A stretch of DNA of 64,000 bases from contig NC_083382.1 in assembly GCF_031755915.1 (NCBI RefSeq), forward strand, positions 16,398,501-16,462,500, in the 5' to 3' direction. The translations under genes were made by a program, and so were the position numbers. Below are positions 11,601 to 23,807 of the stretch, one piece after another. This DNA comes from Ziziphus jujuba. Lineage: Eukaryota; Streptophyta; Magnoliopsida; Rosales; Rhamnaceae. The notes under the pieces are model-generated. The model was not told where the DNA came from and ran no database searches. It saw only the letters and a program-made list of their open reading frames with translations. Position 1 is the first letter of the stretch. Each line of letters begins with the position of its first letter.

Positions 11601-12640
11601 ATCTTTATCTAAACATCATCAATTTCGACAATCTTAGCAAAATTGGTATTTCTCATCTTGAGTATGCCAAAGTCTCCTGCTTTGTATGTTTTAAAAAACT
11701 TTATATGCCAAATAACATGGTAGAATGTTACAGTATCATCTAACCACTCGACTTATTGGCTTGAAACTTTAAGGCATGTTTCTTTGTCTATGGAACAATA
11801 CGTCACTTCTTCTCTAATAGTGACTAAAGTTTCACTATCCTTCTTCGGTTGATTGCTTTTATGTCCCTACTCTCGCAACATCTTCTTACAGTACTTCTTC
11901 AAGTAACCTTCTCAACCACAATAATGATACTTATATGTTGGCTTTCTTCCATCTGTGAAGATCTATCTCTACTCTAGCTCTTATCTCTCCCCCTATTGTG
12001 ATTACCTTTTTGCTATCTCTCTTGTTTATCCATGACAAGAGAGTGTGATTGATTATTGCTTATGTCTTTTCTCCTGCCTCCCTCATTAAATAGGGCATAC
12101 GTTACCATAGGCATGGTAAGTTTGACGTTCATAGCTGAATTGCTGAAAGAGACTATCAGTATCTCCCAACTATCTAGAGGAGAGCCTCTTCCTCATCCCA
12201 TAATTGTAACTCTAATGCAGATAATTGATTAACCAAGTTCTAAAACACACTGATGTGCTTGGCTATAGAAGTTTCATTCTTTAACTTCCAATTCAGCAAA
12301 CGTATTATCAACAAAGCTTTATTCTGACAGTCTTAGCTTGGTAGATGCCCTTCAACTTCTTCAAAAAGCATATGTATCTATCTCCTGCGCAACATGATGG
12401 AAGACATTGTGATCGATCCATTATTGGATTTGACCATTCGTTTTTCTATTCAACTTCTTCTATTCTTCTTCTTCAGTGGGATCAGGATTCTTTCCTTTTG
12501 CATCTAAAAGGTCAAATAAATCCTTGCAATTTAGGAGATCTTCCATCTGAATTTCTAAAGTGTCTAGTTGGTGGTTGTAAGCTCGATCATAGCTCCTGAA
12601 TATGATTCCTCCATTAACATCTTACTCTACAATAGCTGAA
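8642..12640 (-). pseudogene. Copia gag-pol remnant, frames broken
   Basis: Reading the minus strand from right to left, copia domains appear in the usual order. Near 12620 a gag start resembles 'MEESYSG...LTTTN' and 'FRWKIS..ARIYLTF'. A CCHC zinc-knuckle trace (YHYCG.EGYLKKYCKK) lies near 11880-11930. An integrase region at 11097-11321 includes LSLVHSDVCGPLEVKSLGG and FLTFIDDASHKV. A reverse-transcriptase start at about 9830-10100 has WMLKLKKDG, HKARLVVKCF, GIDFDDIFSPVVKMTSIR and LELKQRDVK. RNase H traces follow towards 8700. Stops and shifts interrupt every domain, so no active polyprotein remains. In this family the polyprotein would supply capsid, protease, integrase and reverse transcriptase for copying the element. 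Confidence 0.85.
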
Positions 12641-13199
12641 AAAAAAAATTGGAGCTGAATTTGGCAAAATGGAGCCCATCAATGCATCCAAAATGGTCAA
12701 AAATTTTGGATTTGACTATTCCTGGATCAAAATTTGAATCTTTGAAAATTTAGGGCAAAGTGCAATTTCTAAAAATTTTGGGCCAAGCTATAAATACCAA
12801 AAGTTCTGAAAAAAACCTACAAATATCAAAATATAGGGGTATTTCTATAATTTCTAAAAAATTTGGGACCGTCATTGACATGGCAAATGACTTGGCAGAC
12901 TGGCTGCTATGTCAGCACGTCGCAAATGACTTGGCTGATGACATAGCTGGGAGACTTGTCATGGCTCAGCTCATCTCGACTTAATGGACATGGGTGGCAA
13001 GTGTCTTGTTAACCGGATGAATGAAAACTTACATAAAACTTTGACCAACGTGTGACAATGTATCCAACGGCGCATGGAGGTCCGATTGGACTCGTTTTCT
13101 ACGTTTTGACGAGATCTACTTCCTAGTATACTCAAATATTTTTTTGAAGCATATTGGCAATGAACCCTATCTCTAAATTTTTGCTCTGATACCATTTAT

Positions 13200-13537
13200 T
13201 GTGATTCTCTAACCACAAAAAATATAGAAAACAAATACAAAAAATAAAGAAAGATAAAACACGAAAATATTGAGAATAAAAAGATGTATTATTTCTATCT
13301 GAAATTAATACATAAAAAATTTTAAAAAAAAACTTCTCTAAAAACTCTCTCTGGAAACTATGTTGTCAATGATCTATGTGTGATACTAGATTGAAAACTA
13401 GGCACCTATTTATAAGGTTCTAAGTTTGCTTTTTTAAAACAATTTGGTCACTAAGTAAACTTAGCCATTAAGTAAACTTAGAGAATAAGTAAAAAAACCC
13501 TAATGGGTTTGGCTTTGTGAGAAGGTTGGACCCCACA
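13200..13537 (-). repeat. 5' LTR of the minus-strand copia element
   Basis: About 338 bases matching 8299-8641. On the minus strand it starts TGTGGGGTCCAACC and ends GAATCACA, followed within a few bases by the primer-binding site at 13183-13194. Confidence 0.88.
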
Positions 13538-13539
13538 TA

Positions 13540-13588
13540 CCAAAGGTCCTGCACATGTCTTCCATAGCTCTAGATATAGATCATCACC
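13540..13588 (-). pseudogene. Auxin response factor (ARF) exon, upstream half
   Basis: After an acceptor-like TTTTAAAG the minus strand reads GDDLYLELWKTCAGPL and then runs into the copia 5' LTR. This matches the 'ELW.ACAGPLV' opening of ARF transcription factors, which bind auxin response elements in promoters. The other half of the exon is at 8233-8296. No other ARF exon was identified with confidence in the flanks. Confidence 0.75.
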
Positions 13589-14553
13589 TTTAAAACCTAC
13601 CCAACACAAAAAAGTGTAAAAAGAAATCACCATAAGAGGAGGGGGGAAATAAACGAGCCTAGAAAACTCATCCTCTGCTTGGTTACCAAGTAAATCCAGG
13701 AAGAAAACAACAATCCTAAAACCCATATAATTATATACTATACAATAAATATCTCATCACTCTTCAGCTGAAAGATCATAGTATTAGTGCTAAGCTAAAT
13801 TAGAACAATTAATCATACAGGTTAGTAAACGCTATATATACAGTAGAACTATTAAAACTTAGGATCTCTACACAATTATAGAACTATACTTAGTTATATT
13901 TACTAACCTTTAAACGCAACCACTGAATCGTCATATAAATCTTTAACCTACAAAGCATATAACAAAAAAACAGAACCAGTGCTTAATGGACATACTCCTT
14001 TCTAACCTTCCTTCCTCAGGTTTTCACCAAACAGGCACTTAAATGCCTCAAGCCCTAATTTCAATATTATATGTATCGTACTCATTAATTGATGACTTGT
14101 TCTCCAATTTATATATAATAATAATAATAATAAATATAATACAGTAATATAATAATAATAAAATAGGGAATATGTCAATTGGGCTTTAGATAGAACAAGT
14201 TTTTCAGTCCAATGAGTCAACGGAAGTATTACATAAAGTGTGTGCCCAAGGATCTTACCACAAAAGTTGAAAACAAGTCAGTCTCATTATTAGTATAAAT
14301 AAGCCCTGTAAATGAGTTATATGATATGACTAGTCTACATAAAAAATAAAAAAATAAAAAATAAGAAAACACACATAATCCACCAAAAGACCGAGTCTTG
14401 AAAACTATTAACCTCATCATCCAACACTAGAACTAAAACAAAAACATTAATCTCGAAATTTTCCACACTTTTTTTTTTTTTAGGGGGGCTACCAAAACAA
14501 ATTAGAAAATTTAAAACCTTTGACATTTCCATATGATTTAATTAGTTTAGGGC
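13589..14553. other. No gene recognised; AAT microsatellite
   Basis: AT-rich sequence between the ARF fragment and the next copia element. A short (AAT)n run lies at about 14106-14134. The minus-strand frame at 13589-13726 extends beyond the ARF match and is probably intron. Confidence 0.45.
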
Positions 14554-14710
14554 TGATAATGCATGGTTTATCTTTATTATTGTAGCTTATCTTATAGATA
14601 GATTTTGGTTCTTATCCATTGTAACAACACTACACAACCTGTTTTTATGTTGGTTTTTTTTTTTTTAATGAATATTTCTAAGCTTTTCCAATATACTTGC
14701 TACACTTATA
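14554..14710 (+). repeat. 5' LTR of the plus-strand copia element
   Basis: About 157 bases matching 22461-22644 with internal length differences. Shared blocks include TTGTAACAACAC and CCTGTATTTATGTTGG-like sequence. A primer-binding-like site follows at 14711. Confidence 0.85.
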
Positions 14711-16932
14711 TGGTATTAGGGCACAATAACTCTAACGAGTATCTCATCCTATTTTTCAATGGCTTCCTTTCTTGCACCTTCCTCTTCTACTTCTTCGACT
14801 CTTCTTGTGTGCAATGAGCCAATTTTTGCTATTAGGACCCTTGTTGTCATTAATGTGGCAACTTAGACTCCTCTAAATATAACAGAGACAACCTACTTCT
14901 CTTGGAAAAAGCAGTTTGATTATTTAATTGTGGGATATAATTTATATGGTTTTATTAATATCACCCTCTCATGCCATTCTCCATTGTTGGCTGACTAAAA
15001 GAAATCTTGTAACCTAGGCTACACCTTTTGGGTACGACAAGATTTTTTCTTCTAAGTGCTATCTTTGCCTCTCTGTATAGAAAAGACCATCATCTTGTTT
15101 CTACAGTTGATACATCTCAACAGGCATGGCAAGAATTGGCTCTTACCTATGCCAAACATTTTTGTCCTTGAATCATGAGACTTTATGAAAGGCTGGTTGA
15201 TCTTAAGGATCCCGTCCGATCATGGAATATCTAAAAGATGTGAAAACTAATACAGATGAGCTAGTGTTGGTTGATTCGATTATTAGTAATGATGAGTTAA
15301 CCATTTATCCCACCAATGGTCTTTAATCTGACTTTGAGAACATCTTTGTGGCTTTTCAGTCTCGAGACACTCCAATCTCATTTGAAGAAATTTATGAGAA
15401 ATTGCTTGAGCATGCTAATTATAAGAAATGAAATGAGCAAAGATTTGATGGCTCACCAATCACTGTTCACATTGCAAATATGCCTCGCCTTCTAACAAGC
15501 CCATAAATTAGAAAAATTGATAGTTTCAGACTTTTGGTTCAGACTCCTCTATTTGCAAGGCTACTTCTTTGTTCATCAATGCGCCAAACCCCTTCTCACA
15601 TTCTCTTCCTCCTATAGGAAACAATAAGGGTCAATGCCAATGCTCAGTCCAAGGTCACTCAGCCCATTTTTTTCCATTGCTTCAATAACAATGGACATAT
15701 ACTCCTTAGCAGCAAACAGTGTTTCCATGGGCTCCATCACCATAAGCATTCCATTATGGACCCATACTTAGGCATGCTCCATCAACTTTGCCAAATTAAT
15801 CTACCCTTTCCCTACACTTTGAGTATCATGGCCCAGATAAATTTACTGTTAGAAATGGTAATAAATTGGCAATTACACACACTAGTTTTACAATACTTAC
15901 TACTCCTAATTCTTTCAGTTTGCAAGATGTTCTATGTGCCATTAAAATGATTAGAAATTTGCTTTCTGTTTTTAAATTTTCCAAACAAACAATACCTTCC
16001 TTGAATTTTTACCCTCTTTTTTTTTTTTTTTTTTTTGGTCAAGGATCTTTGGATGGGTTTGGTGCTCCTTCGAGGTCCTTTTAATGGAGGTACATATGAA
16101 TGGCTGGTCACCAAGCAATCCTTATCGCCCATTATCTTTTCTAGTACAAAAACAGCCGTTCGAGATTGGCATAATTGACTTGGTCATCTATTAAATAAAA
16201 TCCTACATCAAATTGTCTCTCATTTTTCTCTTCCTGTGTCTTACAATGAACTCATTGTGAAACCTATCACCACAATAAATCTCATCGACTTCCATTTGGT
16301 CAATCATCTATGTCAAGTTCTCAACCACTACTGTTTATTTATTAAGACGTTTTAGATCCTACATCTGTTACTTAGTTCAATGGTTTCAATTATTGTGTAA
16401 TATTTGTAGACCATTTTACAAAATACATTTGGTTGTTTCCCATTCAATATAAGTTTGATACATCTATTGTTTTTATTAATTTTAAAATCATTGTTGAAAT
16501 ATTCTTCCAATTGCCTATTATTTCCTTTTATATAGATAAAGAAGGCAAATTTATCAAGCTTAAGTTTTTTTTTTTTTTTTTAGAGTATGGAATTACTCGC
16601 TTTTTAACAACATAAAATAGCTTTGCAAAATGTAGACATCATCATATTCATGAAACTAGCTTGTGTTATTATCACAAGCTGGCCTTAAATTTTTTGGACT
16701 TATGCTTTTTCGACAGTAACTTACTAATTCATTGTTTAATTACTCCTAATATTGGAAATATATCTTTTGAAATACTTTTTAATAAAAAACAAAACTATAA
16801 ATCTGTAAAAACTTTTGGTTGCCTATGTTATCCTTGGCTTAAGCCTTATACTCATTATAAATTACAATACTCCTCCGAGTTGTGTATTTATCTAGGTCCT
16901 CTTAAAGATTAAAATGGGTCCGCTTATTATAA

Positions 16933-19754
16933 TGTCAGGACCCGTCCAGAATTCCTCTCCGGAACCCTAGACAAGCTCTAATCCCAGGGAAATACCACCG
17001 AACCTTCCAACGGAAAATCCGGCAGCACCTCCCCTAAGGGTAGGACTTACCAAAAATTACCTGCACTGAAAACACACTTCTATAATCACCCCCTTATTCC
17101 TCCCGCAAAACTACAAGTTGTTCCACAATTTACAGCACTTCACAACAATAACAGCAGCCCAGTGCATAAATAAAACATAAGTGTCCAAATAGTATACAGA
17201 GCTTTATGAAGTGCTAGTCAACAGAAATACAACAAAGATGAAAGAAATAATACACTGAAATGAATGAGTACAAAGGTACTTCTCGAAACACGATAGCAAC
17301 GAAAAATTGGTTCGCTCTGGAAGAACGTCTACCACCTCTTGCACCTAAAGGAAAGGAACTTAAAAACGTGAGATGCTAATCATCTCAATGAGTGACCCTA
17401 ACTACTGAACACTTTTAATGATAATAATAATAATAATAATATAACAATAAGGGAATTGAATTAATACCAACAATTAATAAATAAATAATAACAGTTGGAA
17501 ATGATAATTTTTCCCTCAAAACTCTCACTAATCACTCCGTTGGAAATGTTCCCTTTTTAAAACAATTTCACAAAATCCAATATTCATACTTCCTGAAAAC
17601 CAAGGGATCAAACCATTTGAGAAACAGTAAATAAATAAATACCCCAATATATAGTTAAAATGTAATAAATTATAATAAATAATTTTTGAATACCTTTGGG
17701 GTTTGAAACTTTATTTGAAAATTACACTTGACGCATCACACCATATACCGGTGATGCCCTCCGATACCCAGCGTCCTGAGCACCGACTGGCGGGGAGATT
17801 AAAGAGAGAAACTTGCAAACGGCACTTTGGCGTCCCGACAGTACCGCTGCTGAAACCATCATCCCGGCCAAGGAGGGGGGCGGCTGTGGCCAATAACAAA
17901 CTTGCCTGCCCACGGTCCAATGGCAACTCACGGGTGAAATAATAATACTTGCGCGCTGAACCACATATACATATACCAGAGCACCAATACCGTATGAATG
18001 AGTCTAAAACAATTATTAAACCAACTGTACCGTTTTCCAAAATTACCGTGGGAAATATACCAAAATTTCTCACTTACAATCCCACATATTTTTATTTAAC
18101 AAACGGTACGGAAATATCGATAACAAATAAACCATAATTTTCTCGTAACACGAGGTTCAACAATTAAAATACCGCGGGCATAATTTATACAATTTAAACA
18201 AATATTTTCATAAAATAATTAACCCAATTATGCCCGAAAATAATACTTAAAACCTCGTACGATTATTACCGAAATGTACTTTGCTCATGCATAATAAATA
18301 AATTAAACTACAATAAAACCATAATTAAATTGTACCACATGAGCATAATTTAAATACCAATTAAACATAATTAATTGCCCAAAATATTTTTTTTAAAGGT
18401 GGGTCACTCACCTTAAGCGCGTAAATCAGCTAAGGTCCTCCGCAGGAATCAACTCCACTACTCGCGCGTGCACCTAAAACATCCACAGTATACCAACCAA
18501 ATATATTAATATTTTATTCGGGTAATTCCCAAATGGGTACCCGGGGAGCGAACAAAACGACAACTAAAAGTTACAAGTTATATACCGAATCGAAGCTCGA
18601 GTGATGAGGATCACGGATTCGGTCTTACTTTCCGGTGATCGGACCCGAGGTGGTCGGAATCTCGCCGGAAAGCTTTCGGGTTTCGACTTCGCAATTCTCC
18701 CAAACCATCGCAAATTGATGGAAACGGATGCTGGATTCGGGTTCAGGAGGTCGAACACAGTCGGGAGGGATCGGCGGTGCAACTGGGTACTCACCGGAAC
18801 AGTAACTTCCGGCGAGCCGCCGTGGTCACCGGCAACCGTCGCCGGCGGCGGCGCGTGCGGTGGCCGTTGGCTGAGATTTTTTGCAGATTTGTAGATCGAG
18901 GGAAGAGGAATCCAACGGGACCGGCGGTGAGGCAAACGGAGGCCGGACGGCGGAGAAATCGGGGTTTGAAGAATTTCAGCCCCTCGCCGGAAAAAGCTCC
19001 GATCATGGCGTGGGTAGGCCGGACTTGAGGAGGTGGTGAGGAGTGACTGGCGCGTGTGGCCTGAAAATGGCCGAAAAGGGGTCAATCGGCGGTGGAGGGA
19101 AAAATCGCCACCGATCTTCGCCGCCTCGATCGGGCGCGTCCGGCGGCCAACGGCCGTGAAATTTTGGGGTTTTACCGGAAGTGGGGAGAGGATTCCATCT
19201 GGCCGGTGCGGCCGGAAAATTTGAAAATTCCGGCGGCTGGTCGGTTTCTCTCTCTCTCTCTTTCTCTCTCTTCCCTGAGATTTTTGTCAAATAAAAGCCA
19301 CCGTGTGACACTGTTCATTCCACATGGACCAATCAGGTGATGACATGTGGCTTCACTGTGCACTTAAGCCAGATATAATAAAATATTACGGTATCCGGCG
19401 AATTTCAAACGTCCATAACTTTTTAACCAAATGTCCGATTTAAGCGTGCCGCTAGTCTATGAACTCGTATCGACGAGTACTTTACAACCATACAAGAGTC
19501 AAAACAAAATTACACCACAAGAAAAAGTCAACTCCCGGCACCTTTTGGACTGTTTGTACCTCAACTTGTTTTGCCCATAACTTTCAAACCGTAGCTCCGT
19601 TTTCGACGTGCTACTAGTCTACAAACTCGGGGCATCATGCACTTCACCACGGTACCCTGGTCAACTGGAAATTCCAACTGGAACAAAAAGTCAACTTTTG
19701 ACCTACTCGGTCAACATGCACGGATTCCGATGCGATTTGGGACGGGGTGTTACA
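16933..19754 (-). mobile_element. Ty3/gypsy solo LTR (family B), nested in copia integrase
   Basis: On the minus strand this 2.8-kb unit starts TGTAACACCCCGTCCC and ends GGACGGGTCCTGACA, with no internal coding region, so it is a solo LTR. ATAA flanks both sides (16929-16932 and 19755-19758). The copia frame GSAYY/NPSQNKIF is restored when it is removed. A second, plus-strand copy of the family lies at 40607-43762. The middle (about 18560-19250) is notably GC-rich against AT-rich surroundings. The overlapping frames there (such as the 173-aa minus-strand frame at 18564-19085, rich in Pro, Arg and Ser) look like by-products of GC content, not genes. Confidence 0.88.
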
Positions 19755-20774
19755 ATAATCCTTCTCAAAATAAAATCTTTCATTCTCATAATGTTATTTT
19801 TAGTGAACATATTTTTCCCTACAAATATCTATCCTTATCTACCTCTCACGCAAATATGATACAAACCCTACTCTACCAACAAACCCACCTTATACTTATC
19901 TTCGTTCTCAATCTCCAACTTCAATCCAACTCTTTTGAACGTCATCCTTTAAGAGTTCTTCTTCATTTCCATCTCATCCAAACCTTTCTACTCTTTATCC
20001 TTCTTATCTCGTACACAACTCATTCTTCTAAACAATCACGTGATGCTACCTCCACATCATTATATGGCCATTCATGTCCTTTACAACAATAAGGTCCCAC
20101 AAGACCATGGAACCCTCTCAACATCCCTCATCTTCTCATTTTTCTTCTCATTTGTCTCCATCTCTGCCTATTGCACCTACTTGAACACATGTTATGCATA
20201 CTAGAACTCTTAATAACATCTTCAAGCCCAAGAAACTAATTTATTTTTTTCCTGTAACTATGCAATCTTCACTACTAGATGATGAACCACATACAATGAA
20301 ACAAGCTTTGTCAGCTCCCCATTGGCATGATGTGATGAGTCTAGAATTCAATGCCCTACTTCAAAACAAAATTCGAGAGTTAATTCCACCTCATCTAAAC
20401 CAAAATATTATTCACAGTAAATGGGTATTTCGAATTAAGCGAAACTTAAATGGAACAATCTAGCACTATAAGGTAAGTCCAATTGCAAAGGGTTTTCATG
20501 AAAGACCTAGTTTAAATTATTTAGCCACTTTCATTCTTATGATGAAGCCAACTACAATTTGAATGGTTCTTTGCATTTCCTTATATAAAAATTGGCCATT
20601 TAGACAAATGGATATTAATAATGCTTCTCCAAATGGCCAACTACAAGAATAGGTGTTCATATCTCAACCTCAGGTTTTAATTTATCAGTCTTGCCCCTCC
20701 TACTATGTAAGTTGCATAAGGGTATCTACGGTCTTAAACAAGCACCACGAGCCTGGCTTCATGCCCTTAAGGGC

Positions 20775-21532
20775 ATATGTGGCATATGGGATTGGGATTG
20801 GGTTAAAATAATCCCTATCTTACGCTTGATAAGAACTACCAATAGGGGTAACAAATCCATAAGTGCAAAATAATTCAATTGCTACAAGACTATATAATCT
20901 CAAGTGATGATAGGGGATTATTTAGTCCTCCCAAAGGAAAAGTCCAATGTACTGTTTGATGTTTGAAAAGTTGAAAATGACGTTTTTTTGTATTTTTTTA
21001 ATTTCTTCTTTTATTATTTTATCATTTTTTACTTTGATTCTTTATTATATTTTTTCTTTTCTTTTATTCCATTTCTTTCTTTTTCTAATTTAACTCTTTT
21101 CCCTTTCTTTTTTTTAATCTCATTCTTTATTTTATTTTTTAGTTCCATTCTTTTTTCTTCTTTTTTTTTCTTTTTTTTTTTCATTTGGTTTTAAGAACTT
21201 AAAATACACTGCCTTTATGATTTTTTATTTTATTATTATTTGATAAATGAAGAGTTCATTATAAAAAAAATTTAGAGAAAATAAATCAATTAAATAAAAT
21301 AAGCCTTTTGAAAAATTATTAGAAGAAGGACTTATCTAATTTAAATAATTTTATTTAATTCAAAAATCGTAAGTTGTATGATAATTTATATATATTTTAG
21401 TAATAATTATAGATATATATATATATATATATAAAAGTAAGTTTGTTCTATTGAAACCAAACGTAAGATTGAATTATTTTTTATCCCATCCAATCTCAAC
21501 CACAATTCCAATCTAATCATATCTGACGTATT
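20775..21532. mobile_element. MITE-like insertion in the copia reverse transcriptase
   Basis: The insert starts ATATGTGGCATATGGGATTG, and its other end read in reverse begins ATACGTCAGATATGATTAGA; the two share a diverged inverted repeat with repeated GATTGG-type blocks. The sequence before it, TTAAGGGC, and after it, AAAAGGGC, look like an 8-bp target duplication (6 of 8 match), as hAT elements make. Removing the insert rejoins the copia frame as HALKG-PESFLIK. The centre (about 20980-21190) is a long T-rich tract with no gene. Confidence 0.72.
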
Positions 21533-22460
21533 AAAAGGGCCCTGAGTCCTTTCTAATCAAGTATAGGTTCAAAAATTCTTATTCCGATACATTCCTTTTT
21601 ATTTATGCCCAAAACGGAATGATGATGTACCTGCTGGTTTATGTTGATGACTTGGTTCTCATGAGTAATAATTCTTCTCTGTTAAATAATTTTGTTCACT
21701 CTCTATCTTAAGAATTCTTACTTAAGGACTTGGGTGATCTTTACAACTTCCTAGATGTACAAGTTACTCCAACCAAACAAGGCTTGTTTCTCTCTCAAAA
21801 ACAATATAACTTAGATTTTCTTGATAAAACATATATGAGTTCAGCCAATGAGGTATCCACTCCTATGGCTTCTTCTTCGTCTCTACTTCTCTCTAATGGC
21901 AACCATTGATGTCCCTAACTAAATACAAATAGATTGTTGGGAGTCTACAATATCTCTCCTTCACTCATCCTGATATCCCTTTATTGTGAATAAATTATGT
22001 AGTTCATACATAGGCCGACGGACGTCCACTGGGTTGTTGTAAAACATCAATTACCTTATTTATGTGGTACCATATACTTTGGTCTCAATCTATACCACAA
22101 CAGACCTCTTGCCCTTCATGGTTTCTTTGATGTTGACTGGGTAGATAATAAAGAAGACAATATGCCCACCTTTGCATGGATTATATTTATTAAATTACCA
22201 CTGATCCCAACAATTTAAGCTATTAGAATGTAGGTTTATTATGTCATGTTTGTCTAACATTCTCCTCACTTGTAGGCCATTCTGATCTTTACAAGTATTA
22301 ATTTTTGTTAAATGGATGATCATATTGCAGGGATGGGATTTAAATCTAGGTTTCTAGGATTTTTGGTTCTGATATCAAATTGAATTACCATTTCTTTCAA
22401 AAGCTAAACAGAAATTGGTCCTTCTAGGAAGTTCTCCATAGACCCCAATGTTAAGGGGGA

Positions 22461-22644
22461 TGATAATGCATAGTGTATCTCTATTGTTGCAACTGTTTCA
22501 TTATCTTATTTTATATATTGTAACTTATATTGTAACTAAGTTTTCATTCTTATATTTTGTAACAACACAACATGACCTGTATTTATGTTGGTTTTTGCTT
22601 AATGAATATTTTTAACCTTTTCCAATATGCTTGCTACACTTATA
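22461..22644 (+). repeat. 3' LTR of the plus-strand copia element
   Basis: Matches 14554-14710, starting TGATAATGCATAG right after the polypurine tract TTAAGGGGGA and ending TTGCTACACTTATA. Confidence 0.85.
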
Positions 22645-22941
22645 ACGACTATGCTCAAGCTTCCCAGCAACCATGCAAATCCAAATTCATAAATTACATG
22701 AGAAATCATCAAACCACCCTCAAGATGCACCATTCAATGTTGTAAAAGGCCGTTGGTGTTGTCTGTCTCAGTCCACCAATCAAAGCGATGTTCCTTTCTC
22801 ACAAATGGTAGAAACAAACTCTAGGATAGTAAAATAAAATAAATGGAAAAGGAAAGAGAAAAAATTAAAGGGGTTTTTAGAAAATTTGCCCTATATTTAT
22901 GTGTAGTTAGCAGCACTTTTGGCGAAAAATGCCTAATATAC
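22645..22941. other. No gene recognised
   Basis: Short AT-rich stretch between the copia 3' LTR and the target duplication of the Pack-MULE-like element. Nothing else seen. Confidence 0.4.
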
Positions 22942-23807
22942 TTGCTTCTTGGGTTTTTTTGAAAAATAACCATAGCACAAATCAATAATTGAAAATTAGC
23001 AAAAAAAAAATTTTTTTTTTAAATAGCCACCTTTTTACATATTTGGATGAAAACACCCATCAACAATACAATTCTTTTTTTCCTTTGCCTTTCAAAATGT
23101 TTAGGTTAGGGTTCATATTGTTTTATTTTTGAAAAACCCATTGCTGTTTGCGGAGAAGAACCCAAATCTGACCCTACTCTCCGTCGTCGTCACCTTTGCT
23201 GCTTGTCCTTCACACCATCACTACTAACTCATCGTCCTTCAACCTCAAAGGCTATTCGATTGAGAGCCACCCAGAGGCAGAGGAGAGCCACCCGGAAGCT
23301 ATCGGAGATCTCAGATATTGGAGAGTGGATTATGTTTATCAGTATGACCCTAATCGGTTTCCTTTTTTTTTTTTTTTTTTCTATTCCTATTTCTAGACAA
23401 AGCCTTCTACAAAGTATTTCAGTTTGTAGCCATTAAAAAAAAAGTATAAAGCACCGAACAAGTTGTTGTGGTCCAGCGATACTCTGTTCTAGTTCAATCT
23501 TCTTAATTTTATTTTATTTTTTTCCTTCTTTGAATTTGTCTTGTTTATTAGCTCCTGGTTACCACCTTAATTTAATTTTCCCACCTACCAAATAAGTTTT
23601 GTTAGGGATAGTAGTCACAATTTGTTGGAGGAAACCGAAATAATTCCATTAATACTCTAAGATTTTGTCCAAACTAATTTGAATTTATTTTTTTATTTTT
23701 TTTATTTTTTTTTTTTTGAAGTATTGAAGGATATTGTTTGTTATTGAATTTTGGTCAATTTGTCTTTCCAGGTCTAGGCAGTAAACGGGTCTATCTTATC
23801 CATGGAT

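Larger units (their letters stand above)
8299..13537 (-). mobile_element. Ty1/copia retrotransposon, minus strand, decayed
   Basis: Two direct repeats of about 340 bases (8299-8641 and 13200-13537) bound an internal region with copia gag and pol remnants on the minus strand. The primer-binding site TGGTATCAGAGC, complementary to initiator tRNA-Met, lies just inside the right LTR (13183-13194). A polypurine tract (GGAGGGGAAGAA on the minus strand) precedes the left LTR. The element sits inside an ARF exon. The two LTRs differ at many places, so the insertion is old. The target duplication cannot be read with confidence (flanks TTTGG and CATGG are only partly alike). Confidence 0.92.
14759..22300 (+). 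pseudogene. Copia gag-pol remnant interrupted by two insertions
   Basis: Gag opens at 14759 with MASFLAPSSSTSS. Gag-like text continues to about 15430 with several stops. Integrase end: FGCLCYPWLKPYTHYKLQ at about 16810-16870, running to GSAYY at 16930. Its continuation NPSQNKIFHSHNVIF starts at 19756-19760, across the solo LTR. Reverse transcriptase begins at about 20270 (EPHTMKQALSAPHWHDVM, then SKWVFRIKRN) and has LHKGIYGLKQAPRAWLHALK at about 20710-20774. It resumes across the second insert at 21541 with PESFLIKYRFKN and the catalytic YVDD motif in LLVYVDDLVLMSNNS (about 21630-21675). Many stops make it inactive. Confidence 0.85.
14554..22644 (+). mobile_element. Ty1/copia retrotransposon, plus strand, with two nested inserts
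   Basis: Short LTRs (14554-14710 and 22461-22644) begin TGATAATGCAT and end CTTGCTACACTTATA. The sequence after the left LTR, TGGTATTAGGGC, resembles a tRNA-Met primer-binding site. TTAAGGGGGA, a polypurine tract, directly precedes the right LTR. Copia gag, integrase and reverse-transcriptase remnants lie between on the plus strand. Removing the solo LTR (16933-19754) and the MITE-like insert (20775-21532) leaves about 4.5 kb, a normal copia size, and rejoins the reading frame at both sites. No matching target duplication was found at the outer ends. Confidence 0.9.

Noticed and set aside
18564..19311. Long overlapping frames (173 aa minus, 102 aa minus, 97 aa plus)
   Set aside because: They lie in the GC-rich core of a solo LTR, where stops are rare by composition. 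Several frames are open at once, and the proteins are Pro/Arg/Ser-rich without domains.
23196..23436. Possible transit-peptide exon of GPDH
   Set aside because: Ser/Arg-rich, transit-peptide-like text lies before the GPDH exons, but there is no splice donor in phase and no clear match. Kept only as a possible captured piece.
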